From positions 62,001 to 126,000 of the forward strand of contig NZ_JASEEQ010000010.1 in assembly GCF_030019515.1 (NCBI RefSeq): a DNA stretch of 64,000 nucleotides, read 5' to 3'. Shown in pieces: positions 36,450-44,789 of the stretch. The notes under the pieces were generated by a model. The model searched no databases. It was not told the DNA's origin and saw only the letters and a list, made by a program, of their open reading frames with translations. This DNA comes from Nocardioides sp. (GTDB taxonomy: Bacteria; Actinomycetota; Actinomycetes; Propionibacteriales; Nocardioidaceae). Both the position numbers and the translations under genes were made by a program. Each line of letters opens with the position of its first letter. The first letter of the stretch is position 1.

Positions 36450-38477
36450 TTGCCAGTCAGTAGTTCTCGGGCGCGACAGGGTCTGCGGGCCCTCACCGCC
36501 ACTGCCGGACTCGCGCTCGTCGCGACGTCCACCACCATGATCACGACGCCTGCGAGCGCCGCCGACCCGGTCGACATCCAGATCGTCGGCACCAACGACT
36601 TCCACGGGCGGCTCCAGCCGGACCGGGACATCCCGGGTGCCGCCAAGTACGCCGGAGCGATCGAGGCGCTCCGTGCGGAGAACCCGAACACAATCTTCGC
36701 AGCCGCCGGCGACCTGATCGGAGCGACCACGTTCGACTCCTTCATCGCCCAGGACAAGCCGACCATCGACATCTTCAACGAGATGGACCTCGACGTGTCG
36801 GCAGTCGGCAACCACGAGCTCGACAAGGGCTACGACGACCTCGTCGACCGGGTGATGGCCCCCTTCGACGCCACGACCAACCCCAAGGGCGGCGCCGGCT
36901 GGACCTACATCGCCGCCAACCTCGACGAGCCCGGGACCGCCGACGAGATCGCACCGTCGTGGACCAAGGACGTGGCCGGCGTGACGGTCGGCTTCGTCGG
37001 CGCGGTCACCGAGCACCTGCCCGAGCTGGTCAGCCCCGACGGGATCGAGGGTCTCGTCGTCACCGACATCGTCGACGCGACCAACGAGGAGGCGGCCGAG
37101 CTCAAGGCGGCCGGCGCCGACGTGGTCGTGCTGCTCGTCCACGAGGGCGCGCCGTCGACCGACTGCGCCACGATGGACGACGACCCGACGTCCGACTTCG
37201 GCTCGATCATCAACGGCGTGAGCGGCGACGTGGACGCGATCGTGTCCGGCCACACGCACCTCAACTACAGCTGCTCCTTCCCGGTCGCCTCCTGGGCCAC
37301 CGACGCGACGCGCGTCGTCAAGGACCGCCCCGTCGTCTCGGCCGGTCAGTACGGCGCGTTCTTGAACAAGCTCGACTTCTCGGTCGACCCGGCCACGGGC
37401 ACCGTCCTGGCCGTCACGAACGAGAACCTCAACATCAACACGGGGACCTACGAGGCGGACGCCAATGTCAAGGCGATCGTCGACCAGGCCGTGGCCGATG
37501 CCGCGGGCCCCGGCTCCGCGGTGCTCGGCCAGCTCGGTGGCGCGTACAAGCGGGCGACCAAGGCCGACGGCACCGAGAACCGCGGCGGCGAGTCCACGCT
37601 CGGCAACTTCGTGGCCGACGTCCAGCGGTGGGCCACGCGCAAGGACACGTTCGGAGGGGCGCAGATCGCGTTCATGAACCCGGGCGGCCTGCGCAAGGAC
37701 ATGGTCGGCAACGCCGATGCCGGCTACCCGGCAGGGGTGACCTACCGGCAGGCGGCCGACGTCCAGCCGTTCGCGAACACCCTCGTCAACAAGCAGTTCA
37801 CCGGAGCGCAGATCCGGCAGATCCTCGAGCAGCAGTGGCAGCCCGAGGGCTCCTCGCGGCCGTTCCTCCGCCTGGGCACCTCGCGCGCGTTCAAGTACAC
37901 CTACGACCCCGACGCGGCCGCCGGTGAGCGGATCGGCACCATGTGGCTGCGCGGTCAGGTGATCGAGGACGACGCGACCTACTCGGTCACGGCGAACAGC
38001 TTCCTCGCCGGAGGCGGTGACAACTTCACCGCGTTCAAGGACGGCACCAGCTCGCGTGACACGGGCCAGACCGACCTCCAGGCGATGGTCGACTACATGG
38101 CGGTCCACGGCGCCGACAACCCGGCGACCCCCGTCTGGAGGCAGCACGCGATGGGCGTGAACTGGATCTCCGACAACATCGTGCAGCCGGGCTCGCGGCG
38201 CGTGAAGCTCGACGTCTCCTCGTGGGCCTTCACCGGCGTCGGCGACGTCCAGGACACCAAGATCTTCGCCCGCATCGGGCAGAAGACCCTCGACCGCTTC
38301 GCGGTCGACAACACCATCGTCGCGCTCGAGGACGTGCTCTCGGCGTACGACGAGACGGGCACCGCGCGGGTCGCGCTCGGCGTCCCCGCCGACAAGACCG
38401 GCACCGTCACGCTGCGCCTGGTCGGGAACAAGACCGGCACGGTCGTCAAGGTCCCGATCCGCGTCAAGCGGCGATAG
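36450..38477 (+). CDS. Secreted 5'-nucleotidase / UshA-like metallophosphatase
   Basis: 675 residues, apparently from TTG 36450. A signal peptide of about 38 residues (LTATAGLALVATSTTM...PASA/ADP) directs export. The metallophosphatase domain shows QIVGTNDFHGRLQ, AAGDLIGA, VGNHELDKG and SGHTHLNYS, supplying the two-metal site. The C-terminal substrate-binding domain has STLGNFVADVQRWATR and NPGGLRKDM, and extra about 120 residues end it. It would release phosphate and nucleoside from extracellular nucleotides. Immediately followed by a secreted nuclease, so the two probably work in sequence. The rare TTG start is chosen because no ATG/GTG precedes the signal peptide. Confidence 0.9.
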   Translation: MPVSSSRARQGLRALTATAGLALVATSTTMITTPASAADPVDIQIVGTNDFHGRLQPDRDIPGAAKYAGAIEALRAENPNTIFAAAGDLIGATTFDSFIAQDKPTIDIFNEMDLDVSAVGNHELDKGYDDLVDRVMAPFDATTNPKGGAGWTYIAANLDEPGTADEIAPSWTKDVAGVTVGFVGAVTEHLPELVSPDGIEGLVVTDIVDATNEEAAELKAAGADVVVLLVHEGAPSTDCATMDDDPTSDFGSIINGVSGDVDAIVSGHTHLNYSCSFPVASWATDATRVVKDRPVVSAGQYGAFLNKLDFSVDPATGTVLAVTNENLNINTGTYEADANVKAIVDQAVADAAGPGSAVLGQLGGAYKRATKADGTENRGGESTLGNFVADVQRWATRKDTFGGAQIAFMNPGGLRKDMVGNADAGYPAGVTYRQAADVQPFANTLVNKQFTGAQIRQILEQQWQPEGSSRPFLRLGTSRAFKYTYDPDAAAGERIGTMWLRGQVIEDDATYSVTANSFLAGGGDNFTAFKDGTSSRDTGQTDLQAMVDYMAVHGADNPATPVWRQHAMGVNWISDNIVQPGSRRVKLDVSSWAFTGVGDVQDTKIFARIGQKTLDRFAVDNTIVALEDVLSAYDETGTARVALGVPADKTGTVTLRLVGNKTGTVVKVPIRVKRR

Positions 38478-38490
38478 CAGCACCACAACC

Positions 38491-38520
38491 GTCGGGGCCC
38501 GCCGCCAGGCGGGCCCCGAC
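38491..38520 (+). terminator. Perfect 13-bp hairpin between nucleotidase and nuclease genes
   Basis: GTCGGGGCCCGCC (38491-38503) and GGCGGGCCCCGAC (38508-38520) pair perfectly around GCCA, 13 bases past the nucleotidase stop. No U-tract. Read-through into the nuclease gene is possible. Confidence 0.8.
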
Positions 38521-38574
38521 GTGGCCATCCCTCGATGGCTCAGGCGTCACTCCACCCACTCGGAAGGTTCCCTC

Positions 38575-41361
38575 ATGTCCATGACGTCTCGGACGTCGCG
38601 GCGAGGGCTGGCGCTGGTCGCCGGTCTCGCTGCGGCGACCACCGGTCTCACCCTGGCCCCGTTGCCGGCTGCCCAGGCCGCCAGCACCGGCCTGGTGATC
38701 AGCGAGGTGTACGGCGGTGGCGGCAACAGCGGCGCCGCGTACACCCACGACTTCATCGAGCTCTACAACCCCACGTCCGCGCCGATCTCGGTCGACGGCA
38801 TGTCCGTGCAGTACCGAAGCAGCGGCAGCACCGCCCCTGCGTCCGGGGTCACCGCGCTGAGCGGGTCGGTCCCCGCCGGCGGGCACTACCTGATCCAGGA
38901 GGCCGCCGGCACCGGCGGTACGACGGCCCTGCCGGCACCGGACGCGACCGGGTCGGTCGCCATGAGCGGCTCCGCGTTCACCGTCTGGCTCGCCAGCGGC
39001 ACGACCGCGCTCGCCCCGACCGCCGACGGCGCCACCGTGCGCGACGGCATCGTCGACCTGGTCGGCATCAACAGCAACACCTACGAGACGGCCAAGGCAG
39101 CGGGGCTGAGCAACACCACCTCCAGCAGCCGGATCGCACCCGATGCCGACAACAACTCGACCGAGTTCACCGCCGGTGCGCCGGACCCGCAGAACAGCGG
39201 CGGCACGACCGAGCCTCCGGCGGAGCCGACCGAGGCGACGATCGCCGAGATCCAGGGCACCGGCGACACCTCACCACTGGTCGGCGACACGGTCGTGACC
39301 GAGGGCGTGGTCACCGCGGCGTACCCGACCGGCGGCTACAACGGCTTCTACCTCCAGACCCCGGGCACACCGGACACCCCGGGCGCCTCGGACGCCGTCT
39401 TCGTCTACGGCTCCGCCGCGACCGCGACGGTCGCGATCGGCGACAGCGTCGAGGTCACCGGCGCGGTCAGCGAGTTCAACGGCACCACGGAGATCTCGGC
39501 GACCGCGGCCGACGTGGTCGACCTCGCGACCCCGCTGGGCACCGTGGCCCCGCTCGACGCACCGTGGAGCGACCTCGACACGGCGACCGAGAAGGAGTCC
39601 CACGAGGGCGAGCTGGTCGCGCCGCAGGGCGCGTTCACCGTCAGCGACAACTACGACACCAACTACTACGCCTCGTTCACCCTCGCCGCCGGCGACCACC
39701 CGCTGGTCCAGCCGACCGACGTCGTCGACGCGCAGGACACCCCCGCGGTCGCCGCGATCCAGGCCGACAACGCCGCCCGCATGATCACGCTCGACGACGG
39801 CGCCAGCATCAACTTCAACTCCAGCGCGAACAAGGGCATCCCGCTGCCGTGGCTGTCCCAGGACAACCCGGTCCGCATCGGGTCGGCCGTCACGTTCCAC
39901 GAGCCCCTGGTGCTCGAGTTCCGCAACAGCATGTGGAACCTCCAGCCGACCAGCCGGGTGACCGGCGCCGGCACCGAGGTCGCGACCTTCACCAACACCC
40001 GCACCGCAGCGCCCGAGCCCGTCGGTGGCGACATCCGGCTGGCGACGTTCAACGTGCTGAACTACTTCCCGACCACCGGCGCCGACTACGAGGCCGCGGG
40101 CCTGGGGACCTGCACCTACTACAACGACCGGGCCGGCAACCACATCACCGTGAACCGGTGCGGCACCGACGAGTCGCCGGGCCCGCGTGGCGCGGCCGAC
40201 GAGACGAACCTCCAGCGCCAGCAGGCCAAGATCGTCGCGGCGATCGACGAGCTGGGCGCGAGCATCATCTCGCTCGAGGAGATCGAGAACTCGGTGAAGT
40301 TCGGCCTCGACCGCGACTACGCCGTCTCGACGCTCGTCGACGCCCTCAACGCCGCGGCCGGCTCGACGGTCTGGGCGTACGCCCCGTCGCCGGACGCCGC
40401 CGATCTGCCGACCGTGGCCGAGCAGGACGTCATCCGCACGGCCTTCATCTACAAGCCGGCCGACGTCTCGCTGGTGGGACCCTCGGACGTGCTCACCGGG
40501 TCGGCCGCGTTCGCCGATGCCCGCGAGCCGCTCGCGCAGGGGTTCAAGGCCACCGGCGCTCCGGACGCCGACGCGTTCGCCGTGATCGTCAACCACTTCA
40601 AGTCCAAGGGCTCGGGCGTCGACGACGGCACCGGCCAGGGCAACGCGAACCCGGACCGGATCGCGCAGGCCGAGGCGCTCAGCGACTTCGCCGACCAGGT
40701 CGCCGCGGGCCTCGACACCGACCAGGTGTTCCTGACCGGTGACTTCAACTCCTACACCGAGGAGGACCCGCTCCAGGTCCTGTACGGCGACGGCTACGAC
40801 AACCTCGAGTCGACGACCGACCCCGAGGAGACGACGTACAGCTTCGACGGCCTGGCGGGCTCGCTGGACCACGTGCTGGCCAGCCCGGCCGCCGCGGCGA
40901 TGGTCACCGGGGTGGACATCTGGAACATCAACGCCGACGAGTCGATCGCGTTCGAGTACAGCCGCTACAACTACAACGCGACCGACTTCTACGCCCCCGG
41001 CCCCTACCGCGCCTCCGACCACGACCCCGAGATCGTCGGCATCGACCTGCCGGCCATCGGGCCGGTCGCGTCGACGGTGACCGCCGAGGACACGACCGTC
41101 GTGTTCAGCAAGGAGCGCCCGGAGATCGCCGTGACCGTGACGGCGGACGGCGTCGTGCCGACCGGCGAGGTGTCGATCCTCGACGGCGACCAGGTGCTCG
41201 GGACCGCCACCCTGTCGGACGGCGCCACGGTCGTGGTGCTGCCGAAGAGGGCCCTCAAGCGCGGCAGCCACGTGCTCACGGTGGCCTACTCCGGCGACCA
41301 GGCCGTCGCGGCCGGCAGCACCACGGTCCGGGTGCGCGTCACCAACCCCGCGGGGCACTGA
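38575..41361 (+). CDS. Secreted ExeM/NucH-family nuclease with lamin-tail and Ig-like domains
   Basis: 928 residues from ATG 38575, preceded by GGAAGG. A signal peptide (RRGLALVAGLAAATTGLTLA, cut near APLPAAQA) is followed by a lamin-tail domain (LVISEVYGGGGNSGAAYTHD), an OB-like region (TIAEIQGTGDTSPLVGDTVV) and a C-terminal endonuclease/exonuclease/phosphatase core: RLATFNVLNYF, SLEEIENS, VNHFKSKGS, LTGDFNSYTEEDPL and YRASDHDPEIVGI. The last about 90 residues resemble a bacterial Ig-like repeat (SILDGDQVLGTATLSDG). It should degrade extracellular DNA, feeding the nucleotidase upstream. No LPxTG anchor is seen. Confidence 0.9.
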   Translation: MSMTSRTSRRGLALVAGLAAATTGLTLAPLPAAQAASTGLVISEVYGGGGNSGAAYTHDFIELYNPTSAPISVDGMSVQYRSSGSTAPASGVTALSGSVPAGGHYLIQEAAGTGGTTALPAPDATGSVAMSGSAFTVWLASGTTALAPTADGATVRDGIVDLVGINSNTYETAKAAGLSNTTSSSRIAPDADNNSTEFTAGAPDPQNSGGTTEPPAEPTEATIAEIQGTGDTSPLVGDTVVTEGVVTAAYPTGGYNGFYLQTPGTPDTPGASDAVFVYGSAATATVAIGDSVEVTGAVSEFNGTTEISATAADVVDLATPLGTVAPLDAPWSDLDTATEKESHEGELVAPQGAFTVSDNYDTNYYASFTLAAGDHPLVQPTDVVDAQDTPAVAAIQADNAARMITLDDGASINFNSSANKGIPLPWLSQDNPVRIGSAVTFHEPLVLEFRNSMWNLQPTSRVTGAGTEVATFTNTRTAAPEPVGGDIRLATFNVLNYFPTTGADYEAAGLGTCTYYNDRAGNHITVNRCGTDESPGPRGAADETNLQRQQAKIVAAIDELGASIISLEEIENSVKFGLDRDYAVSTLVDALNAAAGSTVWAYAPSPDAADLPTVAEQDVIRTAFIYKPADVSLVGPSDVLTGSAAFADAREPLAQGFKATGAPDADAFAVIVNHFKSKGSGVDDGTGQGNANPDRIAQAEALSDFADQVAAGLDTDQVFLTGDFNSYTEEDPLQVLYGDGYDNLESTTDPEETTYSFDGLAGSLDHVLASPAAAAMVTGVDIWNINADESIAFEYSRYNYNATDFYAPGPYRASDHDPEIVGIDLPAIGPVASTVTAEDTTVVFSKERPEIAVTVTADGVVPTGEVSILDGDQVLGTATLSDGATVVVLPKRALKRGSHVLTVAYSGDQAVAAGSTTVRVRVTNPAGH

Positions 41362-41372
41362 CCCACCGCGTC

Positions 41373-41399
41373 GACCCGCCCGGAACGTTCGGGCGGGTC
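41373..41399. terminator. Bidirectional terminator between convergent genes
   Basis: GACCCGCCCG (41373-41382) pairs with CGGGCGGGTC (41390-41399) around GAACGTT. It serves both the nuclease gene (plus) and the GH15 gene (minus), whose stop codon lies within the stem. Confidence 0.8.
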
Positions 41400-43167
41400 A
41401 ACGCGGCTCGAGGTCGAACGCCGCGCGCACCAGGGCCAGGTGGCTGAACGCCTGCGGGAAGTTGCCGATCATCCGGGCGCGCGCGGCGTCGTACTCCTCC
41501 GGGAGGAGCCCGACGTCGTTGGCCAGGGCGCACAGGCGGTCGAACAGGGCGTGCGCGTCATCGGTGCGCCCGCACCCGGCGTAGGCGGAGACCAGCCAGA
41601 ACGAGCAGGCCAGGAACGGGTGCTCGTCGCCCGGCAGGCCGTCGACGCCGGTCTCGGTGCGGTAGCGCAGCACCAGGCCGTCGCGGATCAGGTCCTTCTC
41701 GATCGCCGCGATCGTCCCGAGCATCCGGGGGTCGTCGCCGGCCACGAAGCCGATCTTGGGGAGCACCAGGAGCGAGGCGTCGACGGCGGTGGTGCCGTAG
41801 TGCTGGACGAAGGTCCCGCGCTCGGCGTCGAAGCCGCGCTCGAGGACCTCGGCGTGGACCGTGTCGCGCAGCTCGCGCCACTGCTCCACCGGCCCGTCCA
41901 GGTCGAAGTCCTCCACCGCGCGCACCGCCCGGTCGAACGCCGCCCACACCATCGCCTGGGAGTGGGTGAACCGCTGCTGCGGCCCGCGGATCTCCCACAG
42001 CCCGTGGTCCGGCTCGCGCCAGGTGCGGGCCAGGTTCTCCATCAGTGCCAGCTGGAGGGCCCACCCGTTGCGGTCGACGTCTCCGGTCGCCTGCCGGGTC
42101 TGCTCGAGGGCGATCATCACCTCGCCGACGACGTCGAGCTGGCGCTGGAGGGAGGCGCCGTTGCCGATCCGGACCGGCCGCGAGTCCTGGTAGCCGGGCA
42201 GGTGGGCGAGCTCGAGCTCGGTGATCCGCCGACTCCCGTCGACGGCGTAGACGATCTGGAGATCCGCCGGGTCGCCGGCGACCGCGCGCAGCAGCCAGCC
42301 GCGCCAGAGCTGCGCCTCCTCGGTGTAGCCGGCCTCGATCAGGGCGCCGATCGTGAGCGCGGCGTCGCGCAGCCAGCAGAAGCGGTAGTCCCAGTTGCGC
42401 TCCCCGCCCGGGTCCTCGGGCAGTGAGGTGGTCGGCGCGGCGACGATCCCGCCGGTCTCGGAGTCGGTCAGCAGCCGCAGCGTGAGCAGCGAGCGGCGCA
42501 CGAGGTCGGAGTGCGGCACGTCGGTGCGGCACCGCCGGGCCCACTCCTCGTCCTCCGCGACAGCGGCTTCCACGCGGTCGTCGATCTGGCCGAGGTCGCG
42601 CAGCGGCAGGTGTGAGGGCAGCCAGGTGGTGGAGAACGTCAGGACGGCGCCCTCGTCGACGTCGAACTCGTCGGTGTGCCGGTGGTCGTTGGCCCGGGGG
42701 AGCCGCGGGCCGCGGAGCACGAGACGGTCGGGGCCGCCGATGGCCGTGATGACCGCCTCGCCGTCGACCGTCTGGCGACGCACCCAGGGCAGGACCGCGC
42801 CGTAGTCGAGCCGCACGACCCACTCGTGGCGGACCCGCACCGTGCCGTGCACCCCGCGGATCCGGCGTACGACGTCGGAGCGGCGGTCGCCCGGCGGCAT
42901 CACGTCGGTCAGCGTCACGACGCCGGTGGCCGTGGTGAACGTCGTCTCCAGGGCCGAGGAGCCCCCGACGTAGCGACGGCTGACCTGGTAGTCGTCGACC
43001 GGGCACAGCTGCCAGTGCCCGTGGTCCTCGGTGCCGAGCAGGGCGGCGAAGCAGGCCGAGGAGCCGAAGCGGGGCAGGCACAGCCAGTCGATCGAGCCGT
43101 TCGTCCCCACCAGGGCCCCGGTCTGCCGATCGCCGACCAGCGCGTAGTCCGCGATCGGTTGCGCCAT
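41398..43167 (-). CDS. Glycoside hydrolase family 15 protein (trehalase/glucoamylase-like)
   Basis: 589 residues from ATG 43167. Cytoplasmic (no signal peptide). Starts PIADYALVGDRQTGALVGTN, then SIDWLCLPRFGSSACFAALL. The (alpha/alpha)6 barrel has ERNWDYRFCWLRDAALTIGA with a catalytic glutamate further on in EIRGPQQRFTHSQAMVW. C-terminal ACSFWLVSAYAGCGR and IGNFPQAFSHLAL. This length and these motifs match actinobacterial GH15 trehalases and related glucan hydrolases; trehalase is the better guess, but substrate is not fixed by the sequence. Divergent from the CinA-type gene. Confidence 0.9.
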   Translation of the reverse strand: MAQPIADYALVGDRQTGALVGTNGSIDWLCLPRFGSSACFAALLGTEDHGHWQLCPVDDYQVSRRYVGGSSALETTFTTATGVVTLTDVMPPGDRRSDVVRRIRGVHGTVRVRHEWVVRLDYGAVLPWVRRQTVDGEAVITAIGGPDRLVLRGPRLPRANDHRHTDEFDVDEGAVLTFSTTWLPSHLPLRDLGQIDDRVEAAVAEDEEWARRCRTDVPHSDLVRRSLLTLRLLTDSETGGIVAAPTTSLPEDPGGERNWDYRFCWLRDAALTIGALIEAGYTEEAQLWRGWLLRAVAGDPADLQIVYAVDGSRRITELELAHLPGYQDSRPVRIGNGASLQRQLDVVGEVMIALEQTRQATGDVDRNGWALQLALMENLARTWREPDHGLWEIRGPQQRFTHSQAMVWAAFDRAVRAVEDFDLDGPVEQWRELRDTVHAEVLERGFDAERGTFVQHYGTTAVDASLLVLPKIGFVAGDDPRMLGTIAAIEKDLIRDGLVLRYRTETGVDGLPGDEHPFLACSFWLVSAYAGCGRTDDAHALFDRLCALANDVGLLPEEYDAARARMIGNFPQAFSHLALVRAAFDLEPR

Positions 43168-43203
43168 GCCGCGAGGTTAGCCGGGGTGGCTAATCTGACT
43201 GCC

Positions 43204-43692
43204 GTGACGGACCTGCTCACCCGCGTGCACCTACTCCTCCGGGCCGCCGGCCACACGATCGCGACCGCGGAGTCCCTGACCGGGGGCCGGCTCGCGGTCG
43301 CGCTCACCGACGTGCCGGGCGCCTCCGAGACCTACCTCGGCGGGGTCGTCACGTACGCCACGGAGATCAAGTCCTCGGTGCTGGACGTCGACGACGCGAT
43401 CATCGAGCGGCACGGGGTCGTGTCCGCCGAGTGCGCCCGCGCGATGGCGTCGGGGGTGCGTGCCCTGATGGGCGCGGGCTTCGGGATCTCCACCACCGGC
43501 GTCGCTGGCCCCACCGAGCAGGAGGGCAAGCCGCCCGGCACGGTGTTCATCGGGATCGCCGGGCCTGGCCTGCTCGAGGTGGTCGCGCTCGAGCTGAGCG
43601 GTGACCGTGGCAAGATCCAGCGGCGCACCTGCGAGGAGGCGTTCGAGGCGTTGGAGGCGGTCCTGCGACGGGAAGAAACGCCCCTCGGGTAG
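43204..43692 (+). CDS. pncC: CinA-type nicotinamide-nucleotide amidohydrolase
   Basis: 162 residues from GTG 43204. Stand-alone CinA C-terminal domain, which deamidates nicotinamide mononucleotide in NAD recycling. Signature: [20 protein letters not shown] with the catalytic serine, [38 protein letters not shown] and [20 protein letters not shown]. The N-terminal domain of full CinA is absent, as usual in actinobacteria. It lies 35 bases before clgR; pgsA-cinA-clgR is the normal order, here interrupted by the nucleotidase, nuclease and GH15 genes. Confidence 0.94.
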   Translation: MTDLLTRVHLLLRAAGHTIATAESLTGGRLAVALTDVPGASETYLGGVVTYATEIKSSVLDVDDAIIERHGVVSAECARAMASGVRALMGAGFGISTTGVAGPTEQEGKPPGTVFIGIAGPGLLEVVALELSGDRGKIQRRTCEEAFEALEAVLRREETPLG

Positions 43693-43727
43693 CGTTGTTC
43701 GTACTGTTCCACGGAGAGGAGACGCGC

Positions 43728-43997
43728 ATGGTGCTGTTTCGTCGGCTGCTCGGCGATGTGCTGCGCGACCTGCGGATGCAGCGCGGCATGACACTGCGCG
43801 AGGTCTCCGCCGAGGCCCGGGTCAGCCTGGGCTACATCTCCGAGATCGAGCGCGGCCAGAAGGAAGCCTCCTCCGAGCTGCTCGCCTCCCTGTGCGCGGC
43901 CCTCGACGTGCCCCTCTCGGACGTGCTGCGCGAGGTGTCGGACGCCGTCGCGCTCGAGGAGACCGCGAGCGCGCTCGCCGTCGTCCCCGCTGCCTGA
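43728..43997 (+). CDS. clgR: ClgR-type XRE transcriptional regulator
   Basis: 89 residues from ATG 43728, preceded by GGAGAGGAG. XRE-family helix-turn-helix at about 10-65: [40 protein letters not shown] and [20 protein letters not shown]. In other actinobacteria ClgR activates clp protease and recA-region genes, and its own level is set by Clp. The C-terminus ends ALAVVPAA, and hydrophobic alanine-rich ends are typical Clp targets. Convergent with the Nei-type gene, which ends immediately beside it. Confidence 0.92.
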   Translation: MVLFRRLLGDVLRDLRMQRGMTLREVSAEARVSLGYISEIERGQKEASSELLASLCAALDVPLSDVLREVSDAVALEETASALAVVPAA

Positions 43998-44789
43998 TCA
44001 TCGGCGCGGCTGGCAGGCGGGGCACCAGTAGGCGACCCGCTCGCGGCCCGGCTCACCGAGCTGGCCGTGCGCGATCGTCGTGCCGCACCGCAGGCAGCGC
44101 TCGCCGGAGCGTCCGTAGACCCAGAGGCTCCGGCCCCGGCGCTTGTCCCCGGTGGTGCAGATCTGTGCCTGGTGGCGGTTCCGGTCCAGCATCGAGTGCG
44201 CCAGTCGGACCAGCCGCAGCGGGTCGGCGACCACCGGGACCGGGTCGCGCGGGTCGTAGCCGGTGAGGAAGCACAGCTCGCTGCGGTAGATCGTCCCGAT
44301 GCCGGCGAGGTTGCGCTGGTCCAGCAGGGCCTCGCCGAGCGGCCGGACCGGGTCCGCGGTGAGCCGGCGTACCGCCTCCTCCGCGTCCCAGTCCGGGCCG
44401 AGCAGGTCCGGCCCCAGGTGGCCGACGACGTCGTCCTCACGCTCGCGGGGGAGCAGGTCGACCACGCCGAGCTGGAACCCGACCGCGCTGCGGCTGCCGA
44501 CGTCGAGCACCACCCGGGCCAGGTGGGCGGGCTTGGTCCAGCGCTCGCCGGCACGGTAGACGCGCCACGACCCCTCCATCTTCAGGTGGGTGTGCAGCGT
44601 CCAGTCCTGCTCGTGGGCGATCCGGGTGAGCAGGTGCTTGCCCCGGGAGACGGTCTCGACGACGGTGCCGCCGGACAGGTCGGCGGTGGCGTGCTGAGGG
44701 ACCCGGAGGTCGGTGCGCACCAGCCGCTGCCCGTCGAGCGCGCGGCGCAGGCGCTCGGCGGTGCGCCAGACGGCGTCGCCCTCAGGCAC
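43998..44789 (-). CDS. nei: Fpg/Nei-family DNA glycosylase
   Basis: 263 residues from ATG 44789. Removes oxidised pyrimidines or related lesions and nicks the abasic site. The N-terminal catalytic proline and glutamate are in MPEGDAVWRTAERL, HTHLKMEGSW is the family strand, QRNLAGIGTIYRSELCFL is the H2TH region, and a C-terminal zinc finger has C-x2-C (CLRCG) and C-x2-C (CPACQ). Subgroup Nei2-like by sequence. It overlaps the 3' end of lhr by eight bases, so the helicase and glycosylase share a transcript. Confidence 0.94.
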   Translation of the reverse strand: MPEGDAVWRTAERLRRALDGQRLVRTDLRVPQHATADLSGGTVVETVSRGKHLLTRIAHEQDWTLHTHLKMEGSWRVYRAGERWTKPAHLARVVLDVGSRSAVGFQLGVVDLLPREREDDVVGHLGPDLLGPDWDAEEAVRRLTADPVRPLGEALLDQRNLAGIGTIYRSELCFLTGYDPRDPVPVVADPLRLVRLAHSMLDRNRHQAQICTTGDKRRGRSLWVYGRSGERCLRCGTTIAHGQLGEPGRERVAYWCPACQPRR

